DNA from: Paraburkholderia phenazinium
Lineage (GTDB): Bacteria; Pseudomonadota; Gammaproteobacteria; Burkholderiales; Burkholderiaceae
Length of the DNA stretch: 64,000 nt
NCBI RefSeq assembly: GCF_900100735.1
Contig: NZ_FNCJ01000011.1
Location: 1 to 64,000, forward strand
Reading direction: 5' to 3'
Below are positions 1 through 7,846 of the stretch, piece by piece; within the stretch, counting starts at the first letter, position 1; each line of letters starts with the position of its first letter. The notes below the pieces were generated by a model. That model was not told where the DNA came from, did no database searches, and was given only the letters and a program-made list of their open reading frames with translations. The position numbers were made by a program, and so were the translations under genes.

Positions 1-399
1 TCCACGTGAAATCGCGCCCGATCCGTGAGCGTCCGATAGCCCGCTGGGGAAGCAGGACATTATTTCCTGCCGGAGTGTCCAGTTTAAGCAGGCGGCCCTG
101 TTGTGAAAGACCGCCCCTGATCGCCCCGATTATGTTCTGGGTATCCATGCCGCCTCTGACTTTATTTTCAGTCTGAATCGCGCAATTCTACAGACCAATG
201 GTCCGCGGGAAAATCAACGAACGCCAAAGAAATGTCAAACGGATGAAATTCAGGATATTTATATGCGCGGCGAATCAGTGCCTGCGCTAAAGCTAACATC
301 GGCATGATCCATTCGGGCAATGTGCCGTAAAGTCACTTTTCCCGAGATCCGGTACGGAACTATCGGGGGCTTTCTGGCATACGGAACGGTAAACGTCCA
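1..399. other. intergenic, nothing recognised
   Basis: No convincing reading frame, RNA gene or repeat is visible in this first stretch. It may contain the promoter of the small membrane protein that starts at 400, but no clear -35/-10 pair stands out. Confidence 0.4.
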
Positions 400-705
400 A
401 TGAGACGCTTTGCTTTGCTTGCATGGCTGCGTGTCTGCACGGCGCTAACCATCGTTAGCGCTTTCTACCTGACGCTCTATTACGTCACGCTACCGGGCGA
501 AATGCCATTCTGGCTTGACCAGACCGTCCGGCTCGGGTTCAGGATCTTCCTGCACAATGACATACCGGACCCTGACACAGATATTGCCGAGGTGCCGTTG
601 CTGTTCTACTTCGCCTGTGCAATCGTACTCGTGGGATCCATCGTTGGAATCGCCGCCACAATGACGTGGCGACGCGCCCTTTCCCCGCGCTTACGAAGAT
701 TGTGA
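400..705 (+). CDS. small two-helix membrane protein, unknown function
   Basis: This 101-residue protein has two hydrophobic stretches, at about residues 10-30 and 68-88, separated by a polar, acidic loop. It should sit in the inner membrane with both ends probably cytoplasmic, since the Arg-rich ends fit the positive-inside rule. I recognise no family. The start ATG has only a weak purine-rich stretch before it. It stands alone, about 135 bp before the next small gene. Real but uncharacterised is the most likely reading. Confidence 0.5.
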   Translation: MRRFALLAWLRVCTALTIVSAFYLTLYYVTLPGEMPFWLDQTVRLGFRIFLHNDIPDPDTDIAEVPLLFYFACAIVLVGSIVGIAATMTWRRALSPRLRRL

Positions 706-840
706 AACCCACGATCGAGCCCCCCGCCTTACCCCCCCTTCACCCACTCTCTCCCCGCGACACCCACGTGTTAAGTTGCGCACCCGCATTAACGCAAACA
801 CCGTTGCAACAGACGGTCAAAGGTAATGGAGAAGTTTTTC

Positions 841-1047
841 ATGGGGCGCGGGAGCGCCGTGACGTATCTGATAGCGCGTCGCCGCGCGTGGTTCGCGACC
901 ATCACAGCCACGCCAAGCGGCAACGTTGAACTTGAGTCACGCCAGCTCGAGTTACTCGAGCGGCTCATCCTCGACGTACGCGCCGGCCGGGTTCGCAGCT
1001 TCGAGTTGACTCAGCCCAAACCCGTATCCGTTGTTGTCACCGACTAG
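841..1047 (+). CDS. small hypothetical protein, 68 aa
   Basis: I chose the ATG at 841 because a GGAGAAG ribosome site lies at the right distance before it. The in-frame ATG at 826 has no such spacing. The protein is soluble, with an Arg-rich N-terminal half and a Glu/Leu-rich amphipathic helix at about residues 33-50. No family is recognised. Its stop codon overlaps the end of the convergent hydrolase gene by four bases. Confidence 0.45.
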   Translation: MGRGSAVTYLIARRRAWFATITATPSGNVELESRQLELLERLILDVRAGRVRSFELTQPKPVSVVVTD

Positions 1048-2024
1048 CCAGCAACCAGGCGCGCCTTCAACCACCCGGCAATCTCACCCAAAGTCTCGAC
1101 ACCCTGCGCAAACCGCGCAACCTGGGCCGGCGTCACCGGGAAGTTATGCCCCATATCCGGCGCATGCAAGTGAGTAAGCGCCACGCCCGCCGCCTTCAGT
1201 TTCTCTACATAAGCGAGACCTTCATCGCGCAGCACATCGTATTCGGCGGTTGTCACCAGTGTCGGCGGCAGCGCCGGCACTTCACGCAAGCGCAGCGGCG
1301 CAACATTCGGATCGTCGGGTGAAATGCCCGGCGCATACTGCTCCCAGAACCAGCGCATCAGATTCGCTTCGAGCCCGTAGCCGACCGCGTTCTCTGCATA
1401 CGACGGATGGCCCGCACTCGGATGATCCGTCACGGGATAGAGCAACAGCAGCGCGCGCAGCACATTCGCATGCGGCTGCGCCTCGCCGCAAATCCGGTTC
1501 GCGGCCACCGCGGCCAGATTCGCCCCGGCGCTATCGCCGCCCAACGCGAGCCGTGACACATCGCCGCCGAACTCATGTGCATGCTCCGCAGCCCATTCGA
1601 CAGCCGCAAGCGTGTCCTCCAACGCTGCCGGATAGGGATGCTCGGGTGCGAGCCGATACTCGACCGAGACAATGATCACCCCCGCCGCCTCGCTCAAGAG
1701 TCGGCAGAACGGATCGACGGTCGCCACAGCGCCGACCACCCAGCCGCCGCCATGCAGATACACCATCACTGGTCGCGGCGCCGCCTCCACAGGCGGCAGA
1801 TATAGACGCGCGCTCAAACCCGCCGCCATCTCTACGTCACGCGTCTCGACCCGGTTCGGCAACCCCGCAATCGACACCCGGCTTTCCAGCGCACGCATCA
1901 TGAAGCCGCGCGCCATGTGCACACGCTCCTCATTGTTGGCGACGGCTGGCGGAGCGCCTGCGGTGGCGGCTTGCTCATCGAGCAAACGGCATACGGCAGC
2001 ATCAAAGGGCTTGCGTTCTTTCAT
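1044..2024 (-). CDS. alpha/beta hydrolase, hormone-sensitive-lipase family esterase
   Basis: This 326-residue cytoplasmic enzyme should hydrolyse carboxylic esters, probably of short or medium acyl chains. The oxyanion-hole motif HGGG at residues 91-94 and the nucleophile elbow GDSAG at 163-167 (Ser165) define the HSL family. A YDVLRDEG segment and a GHNF segment near the C-terminus supply the expected Asp and His. The length fits the family. It is monocistronic, with a hairpin and a DUF4148 gene upstream on the same strand. The true substrate cannot be told from sequence. Confidence 0.85.
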   Translation of the reverse strand: MKERKPFDAAVCRLLDEQAATAGAPPAVANNEERVHMARGFMMRALESRVSIAGLPNRVETRDVEMAAGLSARLYLPPVEAAPRPVMVYLHGGGWVVGAVATVDPFCRLLSEAAGVIIVSVEYRLAPEHPYPAALEDTLAAVEWAAEHAHEFGGDVSRLALGGDSAGANLAAVAANRICGEAQPHANVLRALLLLYPVTDHPSAGHPSYAENAVGYGLEANLMRWFWEQYAPGISPDDPNVAPLRLREVPALPPTLVTTAEYDVLRDEGLAYVEKLKAAGVALTHLHAPDMGHNFPVTPAQVARFAQGVETLGEIAGWLKARLVAG

Positions 2025-2145
2025 AAACGGATCCTTCCGTTACGTGGTCACGGCAATCACACGGGTCTCAACAAGGCCTGTGAAAAATACTGCAAAACCC
2101 AAATCGCTGCCACGAGCCGGCGAAACACCGCCACCCATGCAAACA

Positions 2146-2173
2146 GGCCCGCATCTCGTTCGAGATGCGGGCC
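2146..2173 (-). terminator. strong hairpin after the DUF4148 gene
   Basis: A perfect 13-bp inverted repeat (GGCCCGCATCTCG and its complement) with a 2-base centre lies 73 bp beyond the DUF4148 stop codon. On the minus strand it is followed by TGTTTG rather than a long T-run, so it is a weakly canonical terminator. Confidence 0.55.
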
Positions 2174-2245
2174 CGCCTCGTATCAACCAGCGCCACTCAC
2201 TGGCGCGCTACGCGACCGGCATTCACACGCCGGTCGCGCCATCGA

Positions 2246-2575
2246 TCAGCGCACGTTATAAACCGGCGGCGAGTACGGGCTCACGACGGTTTCGGTACGT
2301 TGTCCGGCTTGTGTCGAGCCGTTGGCGCTCGCGCCATAACCGGTTGTGTCGGCTTGTGCGGTCGCTTTTTCGGCGGCGACGCGTGCTTCGGCGGCCTGGA
2401 TGTCAGCCGGATAGTCTTCGTCGTTCGAGATCGACGGGTTATATCCGGCTTTCTCCAGCTGGATCAGTTCGTTGCGCACTTGTGCGCGCGTCACGGGTTC
2501 ATTCGTCTGAGCAAACGACACAACCGGGGCGGCAAGCAGGGCAGCAATAGCAACAGCCTTGATGAGCGATTTCAT
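2246..2575 (-). CDS. DUF4148 secreted protein
   Basis: This 109-residue protein starts with a clear Sec signal peptide (MKSLIKAV, a hydrophobic core, then SFAQ) and should be exported to the periplasm. The motif VTRAQVRNELIQLEKAGY just after the signal is the hallmark of the DUF4148 family, which is abundant in Burkholderiaceae and has no known function. The C-terminal half is Ala/Gln/Thr/Ser-rich and probably unstructured, ending in a Pro/Tyr-rich tail. A GGAGGT ribosome site 6 bases before the ATG decides the start over longer in-frame alternatives. It is monocistronic. Confidence 0.85.
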   Translation of the reverse strand: MKSLIKAVAIAALLAAPVVSFAQTNEPVTRAQVRNELIQLEKAGYNPSISNDEDYPADIQAAEARVAAEKATAQADTTGYGASANGSTQAGQRTETVVSPYSPPVYNVR

Positions 2576-2984
2576 GATGGGACCTCCAAAGATTGTCTTG
2601 TGCAGTGCTACAAACACGGTTGTGTGTAGCGAGTAAGTACAGTCTACGAGGCGTCGAATCTGGGGTGAAGACCGAAATTTTGAATTCATTGTTGTCGCAA
2701 ACATCACAATCCCCGGCCACCGGACCTCCCGGGACACCAGCCCCTCTGGCAACCCCATCGCACGGGCGATTCGCAGCAAGCGAATTGACGCGGTAAACCA
2801 GCGGTATTCGTCTGATTGAGCGGCGTGGCGCACGCGTACTCTTCGATTCATGGGACGCGTGGAATTGAACGGATTCCTACCTAATTCCTGCGCACCGACG
2901 TCAAACGCACATGCATCGATGCGCCACATTCATCAGACGTAACGCAAGCGGCCCGACCAGCCGGCAGGATTTACGGGGACACAT
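2576..2984. other. divergent intergenic region
   Basis: These 409 bases separate the DUF4148 gene and the small gene at 2985. They must hold both promoters. I see no gene, RNA or clear operator in them. Confidence 0.4.
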
Positions 2985-3236
2985 ATGAATACCTTTATCG
3001 ACGAAGGCATCGCCCATATCGCCCGCGTCATGCGGCCAGCCTTGCATGGGGATCTCGGCGGCTCGTATCTGCCGTCCGCCTACTGGCGCCAGCGCCTTTA
3101 CCAGATACTGGACACCACGCACCTGACGAACGCACAGCTTCGCGCCGTCGATAGTTTGCTGCTGGAACTCGACGAGTTCGACCTTTGCACGAAGTCGCCC
3201 TCTTCCAGACACGCGCAGGTTGAACTTGCTTCGTAG
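2985..3236 (+). CDS. small conserved protein, paralogue of the gene at 7205
   Basis: This 83-residue soluble protein shares a backbone with the protein at 7205-7522. Both read D-x-x-I-A-H-I-x-R-V-M-x-P, then LxGDLGGS, LP-AYWR-RL, LL/ILD, H-L, AQL-AVDSLLL-LD-FD. No Pfam family comes to mind; it looks like a lineage-specific helical protein of Burkholderia relatives. A GGGGACAC stretch just before the ATG is the likely ribosome site. The C-terminal tail after residue 62 diverges from the paralogue. Function unknown. Confidence 0.65.
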   Translation: MNTFIDEGIAHIARVMRPALHGDLGGSYLPSAYWRQRLYQILDTTHLTNAQLRAVDSLLLELDEFDLCTKSPSSRHAQVELAS

Positions 3237-3419
3237 CGCCAAGGAACTACCCCCTGCGGATCGGGCAAGCAAACCCACGTATCAAACGCTTCTGTGTCAG
3301 TGGCAGGCTTTCGACACCGTAGGCCAACCAGGACGCGCGGCCCGGCACAGCGTCGGTTCGACCGACCAGTCTGTTGTTTGCATGGCTAGCAACACCTCAA
3401 TTGGAAGCCCGCCCGCTCA

Positions 3420-3728
3420 TCACTGAAGCAGCTTACGCACATCCGGCTCCCAGGTAGGCTGCCAGCATCCGGCAGGATTCTCCTGCCCGAGCACGGTCAG
3501 ATAACCACGCGTCTTCATACAGGCCTCGTAGGCCCGAACTTTGACGCAGCGTCCCTGCCCGGCACTTTGCGCAGCGGCCTTGCATACGGCAATGGAATGG
3601 TCCATCGGCCCGAAATCCAGATCGTCGGTGCGCGACGTGTCAGGTGCACCAGCGCCGGTGGCCGAAAACTCCACCGGGTCGCCGCGGCCCACGCCAGCCG
3701 CGTTCTTTTCGGCGATAATCGCCGCCAT
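3420..3728 (-). CDS. hypothetical cysteine-containing protein, possibly N-terminally truncated
   Basis: This 102-residue frame has a Cys-rich middle (AVCKAAAQ, GRCVKV, YEACMKTRGY) of the kind seen in small exported proteins and lipoproteins of Burkholderia. It has no signal peptide, and an in-frame TAG lies 9 bases before the ATG, so the export signal is absent or has been lost. It ends between two convergent neighbours. It could be a decayed lipoprotein gene or a real cytoplasmic protein. Confidence 0.4.
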   Translation of the reverse strand: MAAIIAEKNAAGVGRGDPVEFSATGAGAPDTSRTDDLDFGPMDHSIAVCKAAAQSAGQGRCVKVRAYEACMKTRGYLTVLGQENPAGCWQPTWEPDVRKLLQ

Positions 3729-3862
3729 CCGCCTGCCCTACCCCAGTGCCGCCCGTGCGCCGCCGGGGAAGCGGCAGACTAGCCAAACACCGCGACCGAA
3801 GACCATCCGGCCGGGCCACGCCAAGCCGTTCATTCAGGCAAGCGCCCAGCCTTAAGCACTCT

Positions 3863-5575
3863 ATGAGCAAGACAGCGAACCCGCAGCGCCAGATCGACAA
3901 CCTGCTCCACGAGGCGCTCGCCCTGCAGCAAAACGCGGCCTATGCCGAGGCCGAGGACGTGTACCGCGAGATCCTCGTGCTGCGGCCCAGGCACTTCGAT
4001 GCGATCCAGTTGCTCGGCGCCCTGGCGCTGCAGTCGGGCCGTCTCGACGAAGGAATCGAACTGCTGAAGAAAGCGGTCGCCATCAACGGCATGCAGGCGC
4101 CGATTCACTCCAATCTCGCCTTCGCCTACAACGCGCTGCGGCGCTTTAAGGAAGGGCTCGCCAGCGCAAACCGTGCGCTCGCCCTGCAAGCCGATTTCGT
4201 CGATGCGCTGAACAATCGCGGCAACGCGCTGGCCGGTCTGGATCTGCCCGCCGAAGCGCTGGCGAGCTTCGAGCGCGCGCTGAAGTTGCGCCCGGAATTC
4301 GCGCAGGCGTGGAGCAACCGCGCCTGCGTGCTGCGCGATCTCGGCCGCCCCGCAGACGCACTCGTGAGTTGCGACCAGGCTATCGCGTTACAACCGAACT
4401 ATGCGGAGGCGTGGAGCAATCGTGCGAACGCCCTGAGCGATCTGAACCGGCCGCAAGACGCGCAACTGAACTACCAGCGCGCGCTCGAATTCGCGCCGGC
4501 ACTTGCCGACGCCTGGAACAATCTCGGCTTGACGCTCGTCGACCTGGGTCAGCACGAAGAAGCGCTGCAAAGCTACGAGCGCGCGCTCAAGTTGGACCCC
4601 GGGTTCGCCGAGGCGCACTGGAACGAATCGCTCTGTCTGCTGCAGATGGGCAAGCTGGCAGAAGGCTGGTCGAAATACGAATGGCGCTGGCAACGCAACC
4701 GGACCAAGGCAAGCCAACGCGGCTTCGCGCAGCCGCTATGGCTGGGGGACTTCGCCATCAACGGCAAGACTATCCTGCTGCATGCCGAGCAGGGTCTGGG
4801 CGATACGCTGCAGTTCTGCCGCTACGTGTCGATGGTGGCGGCGCTGGGCGCGCGGGTGCTGCTCGAAGTGCCGCCGGAACTGATGCGACTGCTGGCAAGT
4901 CTGGAAGGCGTAGCGCAGTTGATCGAACAAGGCCAGCCGCTGCCGCCGTTCGATTGCCATACTCCACTGCTCAGTCTGCCGCTCGCGTTCAAGACAGAGC
5001 TTGCAAGCATTCCTGCGACCGTGCCTTACCTGTTCGCCGACGCACAGGCGTCGCAGCGCTGGGCCGAGCGTATCGCACTCGATGCGGGTGATGACCGCAG
5101 GCTGAAGGCCGGCTTGGTCTGGGCCGGCGGAAACCGGCCGCATGTGGCGGAGCTGAGAAAGAACGACGCCCGCCGCTCGATCACACTCGACGCCCTGCGT
5201 CCGGTCCTCAATGTAGAGCAAATCCGTTTCTACAGCCTGCAGAAAGGGCCTGCGGAACAACAACTGACCCAATGGCCGGAACTCGGTGAGCGGATCGTCG
5301 ACTACACGGAAGAACTCGCCGACTTCGCCGACACCGCAGCGCTCGTCGCAAACCTCGACCTTGTCATCACCGTCGATACGGCCGTGGCACATCTGGCCGG
5401 TGCGCTCGGCAAGCCGGTGTGGATCCTGAACCGCTTCGACACCTGCTGGCGCTGGATGCTGGAGCGCCAGGACAGCCCTTGGTACCCGAACGCGCAGATC
5501 TTTCGCCAGCCGGCGTTGGGTGATTGGGACAGCGCCATCGCGTCAGTCCGCGAGGCGCTAGCGTCGCCGGTGTAG
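3863..5575 (+). CDS. TPR protein with C-terminal glycosyltransferase-9-like domain
   Basis: This 570-residue protein has about seven tetratricopeptide repeats at residues 10-270. They are recognisable by repeated A-x-x-x-Y/F-x-x-A-L-x-L-x-P units, such as NLGLTLVDLGQHEEALQSYE. The remaining 280 residues end in VITVDTAVAHLAGALGKPVW, the sugar-nucleotide-binding signature of heptosyltransferase-like GT9 enzymes. Such fusions occur near surface-polysaccharide or flagellar glycosylation functions, but no such genes are next to it here. I start at ATG 3863 because the region upstream reads as Arg-rich non-protein sequence. It converges with the GST gene 11 bp away. Acceptor and donor are unknown. 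Confidence 0.8.
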   Translation: MSKTANPQRQIDNLLHEALALQQNAAYAEAEDVYREILVLRPRHFDAIQLLGALALQSGRLDEGIELLKKAVAINGMQAPIHSNLAFAYNALRRFKEGLASANRALALQADFVDALNNRGNALAGLDLPAEALASFERALKLRPEFAQAWSNRACVLRDLGRPADALVSCDQAIALQPNYAEAWSNRANALSDLNRPQDAQLNYQRALEFAPALADAWNNLGLTLVDLGQHEEALQSYERALKLDPGFAEAHWNESLCLLQMGKLAEGWSKYEWRWQRNRTKASQRGFAQPLWLGDFAINGKTILLHAEQGLGDTLQFCRYVSMVAALGARVLLEVPPELMRLLASLEGVAQLIEQGQPLPPFDCHTPLLSLPLAFKTELASIPATVPYLFADAQASQRWAERIALDAGDDRRLKAGLVWAGGNRPHVAELRKNDARRSITLDALRPVLNVEQIRFYSLQKGPAEQQLTQWPELGERIVDYTEELADFADTAALVANLDLVITVDTAVAHLAGALGKPVWILNRFDTCWRWMLERQDSPWYPNAQIFRQPALGDWDSAIASVREALASPV

Positions 5576-5586
5576 GTCCAGCGGCA

Positions 5587-6291
5587 TCAGTTCCGCTTCG
5601 GAATCTCCAGCCCGCGAGCCACCGCCGGACGCGCAACAAACGCATCGAGCACCCGTTTGACATTGGGGAAATCCGCAAATCCCACCAGCTCCGCAGCCTC
5701 GTAAAAGCCAATCAGATTGCGCACCCACGGGAAGGTCGCAATGTCGGCGATCGTGTAAGTGTCGCCCATGATCCACGCACGGCCGGCGAGGCGCCCTTCC
5801 AGCACGCCAAGCAGACGCTTTGACTCCGCGACATAGCGCTCGCGCGGGCGCTTGTCCTCATACTCCTTGCCGGCAAACTTGTGGAAGAAGCCCACTTGCC
5901 CGAACATCGGGCCGATGCCGCCCATCTGGAACATCACCCATTGAATCGTTTCGTAGCGGCCGGCGGTGTCCTGCGGAATCAGCTGGCCGGTCTTGTCTGC
6001 GAGATAGATCAGGATCGCGCCTGATTCGAAGAGCGCGAGCGGCTTACCGTCAGGTCCATTCGGATCGATGATGGCCGGGATCTTGTTGTTCGGATTGAGG
6101 GAGAGAAATTCCGCCGACATCTGGTCGTTCGTGTCGAAGCGCACCAGATGCGGTTCGTAAGCGAGGCCGGTCTCCTCGAGCATGATCGAGACCTTGACGC
6201 CGTTCGGCGTGGGCAGCGAGTAAAGCTGCAGGCGTTCGGGATGCTCGGCCGGCCATTTGGCCGTGATGGGAAAAGCGGAAAGATCGGTCAT
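5587..6291 (-). CDS. glutathione S-transferase, YfcG/YghU-like
   Basis: This 234-residue cytosolic enzyme has an N-terminal thioredoxin-like domain (residues 15-100) with the TPNG motif near residue 27, NPNNKIPAI and ESGAILIYLAD. This arrangement is typical of the disulfide-bond reductase-like Nu-class GSTs such as E. coli YfcG and YghU. A C-terminal all-helical domain contains the N-capping segment TIADIATFPW. It probably acts in glutathione-dependent disulfide or peroxide reduction. The ATG at 6291 is the family-like start; longer frames upstream are non-conserved. It is monocistronic. Confidence 0.85.
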   Translation of the reverse strand: MTDLSAFPITAKWPAEHPERLQLYSLPTPNGVKVSIMLEETGLAYEPHLVRFDTNDQMSAEFLSLNPNNKIPAIIDPNGPDGKPLALFESGAILIYLADKTGQLIPQDTAGRYETIQWVMFQMGGIGPMFGQVGFFHKFAGKEYEDKRPRERYVAESKRLLGVLEGRLAGRAWIMGDTYTIADIATFPWVRNLIGFYEAAELVGFADFPNVKRVLDAFVARPAVARGLEIPKRN

Positions 6292-6502
6292 AGAAGCCCT
6301 ATTGGACGGGATGGACGGAAGGCGGCGACAATGCCTATGCGTGGCAAGCCGGCCCGGCGAACAAGCCGTCCAATATAAACGCTCCTGCAAAATTTTTCCG
6401 GCGCGGCGGCAAAGGCGGTCTATCGGCAACCCTCGCACTCCACCCAATAACAAGGCATGCTAATCAATTGAGGCCCGCGAGGCTCACAAAACATCGCCGA
6501 CC

Positions 6503-6724
6503 TCACCACGGATCGTTCGTCGCAGTCCCGGCGCGCCGGTTATAGCCCTCGCGCCACAGTGCCGCCCCAACCGACATCAACAGGGCTTTTTCTTCGCCAT
6601 CGAGGTATTCCCAGGCCGAAGCGAGCCAATCCGCGAAGCCGGCACAGACATATTCGACATTGACCGGCGCCTTCCCCTCCAGGAACTGCAGCTCGAACAT
6701 CGAGATCACTTTTTCGGGTGTCAT
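6503..6724 (-). CDS. small hypothetical protein, 73 aa
   Basis: The ATG at 6724 follows a good GGAGGTG ribosome site, which fixes the start. The protein begins MTPEKVISMFELQFLEGKAP and has an aromatic middle (FADWLASAWEYL). It is soluble and acidic. I do not recognise a family. Confidence 0.6.
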   Translation of the reverse strand: MTPEKVISMFELQFLEGKAPVNVEYVCAGFADWLASAWEYLDGEEKALLMSVGAALWREGYNRRAGTATNDPW

Positions 6725-6810
6725 CGCACACCTCCCTGTCGATGCATTCAGTTTAGGCGAGCGCATCCGGGCGCGGGGGGTCTTCGCCACCGTTGCCGCA
6801 GCGCGGCAGA

Positions 6811-6837
6811 CAAACAAAAAGGCGCCGAAGCGCCTTT
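6811..6837 (-). terminator. rho-independent terminator of the CsbD-like gene
   Basis: On the minus strand the hairpin AAAGGCGC-TTCG-GCGCCTTT is followed by a T-rich run (TTTTTGTTTG), 20 bp after the CsbD-like stop codon. This is a canonical intrinsic terminator with a UUCG tetraloop. Confidence 0.8.
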
Positions 6838-6857
6838 CCATCAAACCGGCCTGCCTG

Positions 6858-7049
6858 TTACGGTGCGTTCCGCTTGGCGTTGTCCTTGGCTTGTTCCTTG
6901 CCGTCGCCGTAGGCCTTGCGGATTTCGCCGGCGCCTTGCTGGAGATCACCCTTCAATTCCTTGGCCTTGTCGCCCGTGGCCTTGCCGACGGCCTCGTTGA
7001 CCTTGCCCTTGACCTGCTCAGCGACACCTTTCACCTGGTCTTTGTTCAT
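6858..7049 (-). CDS. CsbD family stress protein
   Basis: This 63-residue, highly charged protein starts MNKDQVKGVAEQVKGKVNEA, continues with GKATGD, and has an Ala/Gly/Lys-rich helical body. This is the CsbD-like (YjbJ) family, abundant small proteins induced by general stress and of unclear molecular role. The start at 7049 is set by the family N-terminus and a GGAG site. It is monocistronic with its own terminator. Confidence 0.88.
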   Translation of the reverse strand: MNKDQVKGVAEQVKGKVNEAVGKATGDKAKELKGDLQQGAGEIRKAYGDGKEQAKDNAKRNAP

Positions 7050-7204
7050 GTGTAGCTCCATGCGATTGCAATGCCGGCGCGAAGTTGCGCCAGTGGTTCC
7101 TACCCAGCAACCGCTGTGCCCAGCCCTTGCCGGCACGCGCCGACGCGTTCGAAAAGATTCTGCTGCGCCCCTAAAGTCAGGATTCGGCCTGCCGTTAATG
7201 AGCC

Positions 7205-7522
7205 ATGGACCCCACGCTCACCCTGCCGAGCCACACCTTGTCGGCGACGCTCATCGACCAGGATATCGCGCATATCCGCCGTGTGATGCAGCCCTCGCTG
7301 CTCGGCGATCTGGGTGGGTCGATCCTGCCGCCTGCCTACTGGCGCAAGCGTCTACACCGATTGCTCGACGCCGGACATCTGTCCCACGCGCAACTGTGCG
7401 CCGTCGACAGTCTGCTGCTGCAACTCGACCAGTTCGACCCGGCAGGCTGTGTGCCCGCGTGGAAGGCGCTGCCGCTCCGCGCGCACGAAAACCATCCGCC
7501 TCTTTCGCAGCGACTGAGCTGA
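7205..7522 (+). CDS. small conserved protein, paralogue of the gene at 2985
   Basis: This 105-residue protein carries the same core as the 83-residue protein at 2985: IAHIRRVMQP, LLGDLGGS, ILPPAYWRKRLHRLLD, then AQLCAVDSLLLQLDQFD. It has a 14-residue N-terminal extension and an unrelated His/Pro-rich tail. Two copies 4 kb apart on the same strand suggest duplication and dispersal within one lineage. The ribosome site is weak. Function unknown. Confidence 0.6.
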   Translation: MDPTLTLPSHTLSATLIDQDIAHIRRVMQPSLLGDLGGSILPPAYWRKRLHRLLDAGHLSHAQLCAVDSLLLQLDQFDPAGCVPAWKALPLRAHENHPPLSQRLS

Positions 7523-7591
7523 GCGCAGGCGCGGCTGCCCACTGCCTCGCGCTCCGCTTGTCATTTCTACCGGCAACGCACCGTGTAAAAA

Positions 7592-7615
7592 AAGCCGCGG
7601 ACCACGCCGCGGCTT
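7592..7615 (-). terminator. hairpin with T-run on the minus strand
   Basis: A 9-bp stem (AAGCCGCGG and its complement, 6-base loop) is flanked by a run of A on the plus strand. It would terminate minus-strand transcription well and plus-strand transcription poorly. It stands between the gene ending at 7522 and dcm. Confidence 0.45.
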
Positions 7616-7846
7616 GAACACACCGTAACGCGGAGATCTTGCGTCACCGGACGTAGGCTAACAACCCTAAATAACGCTCGCAATCTGTCAGACATGAAAT
7701 TGACGAAGCTTGACCGTTAGCCAACAGATGGCTTGCTGCGCAAGGCGGCAAGCCGAGCCAATTTTGCCCGTTCGAACCACGAATCCTGGAAAAAAGGGAC
7801 AACTCCAGGTCATAATGTCCGCAAAAATCCCCAGCAAGGACTGCTA

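Noticed and set aside
1250..2550. Long plus-strand reading frames opposite the hydrolase gene
   Set aside because: Arg/Ala/Ser-rich composition and position opposite a well-supported gene show they are GC-driven shadows.
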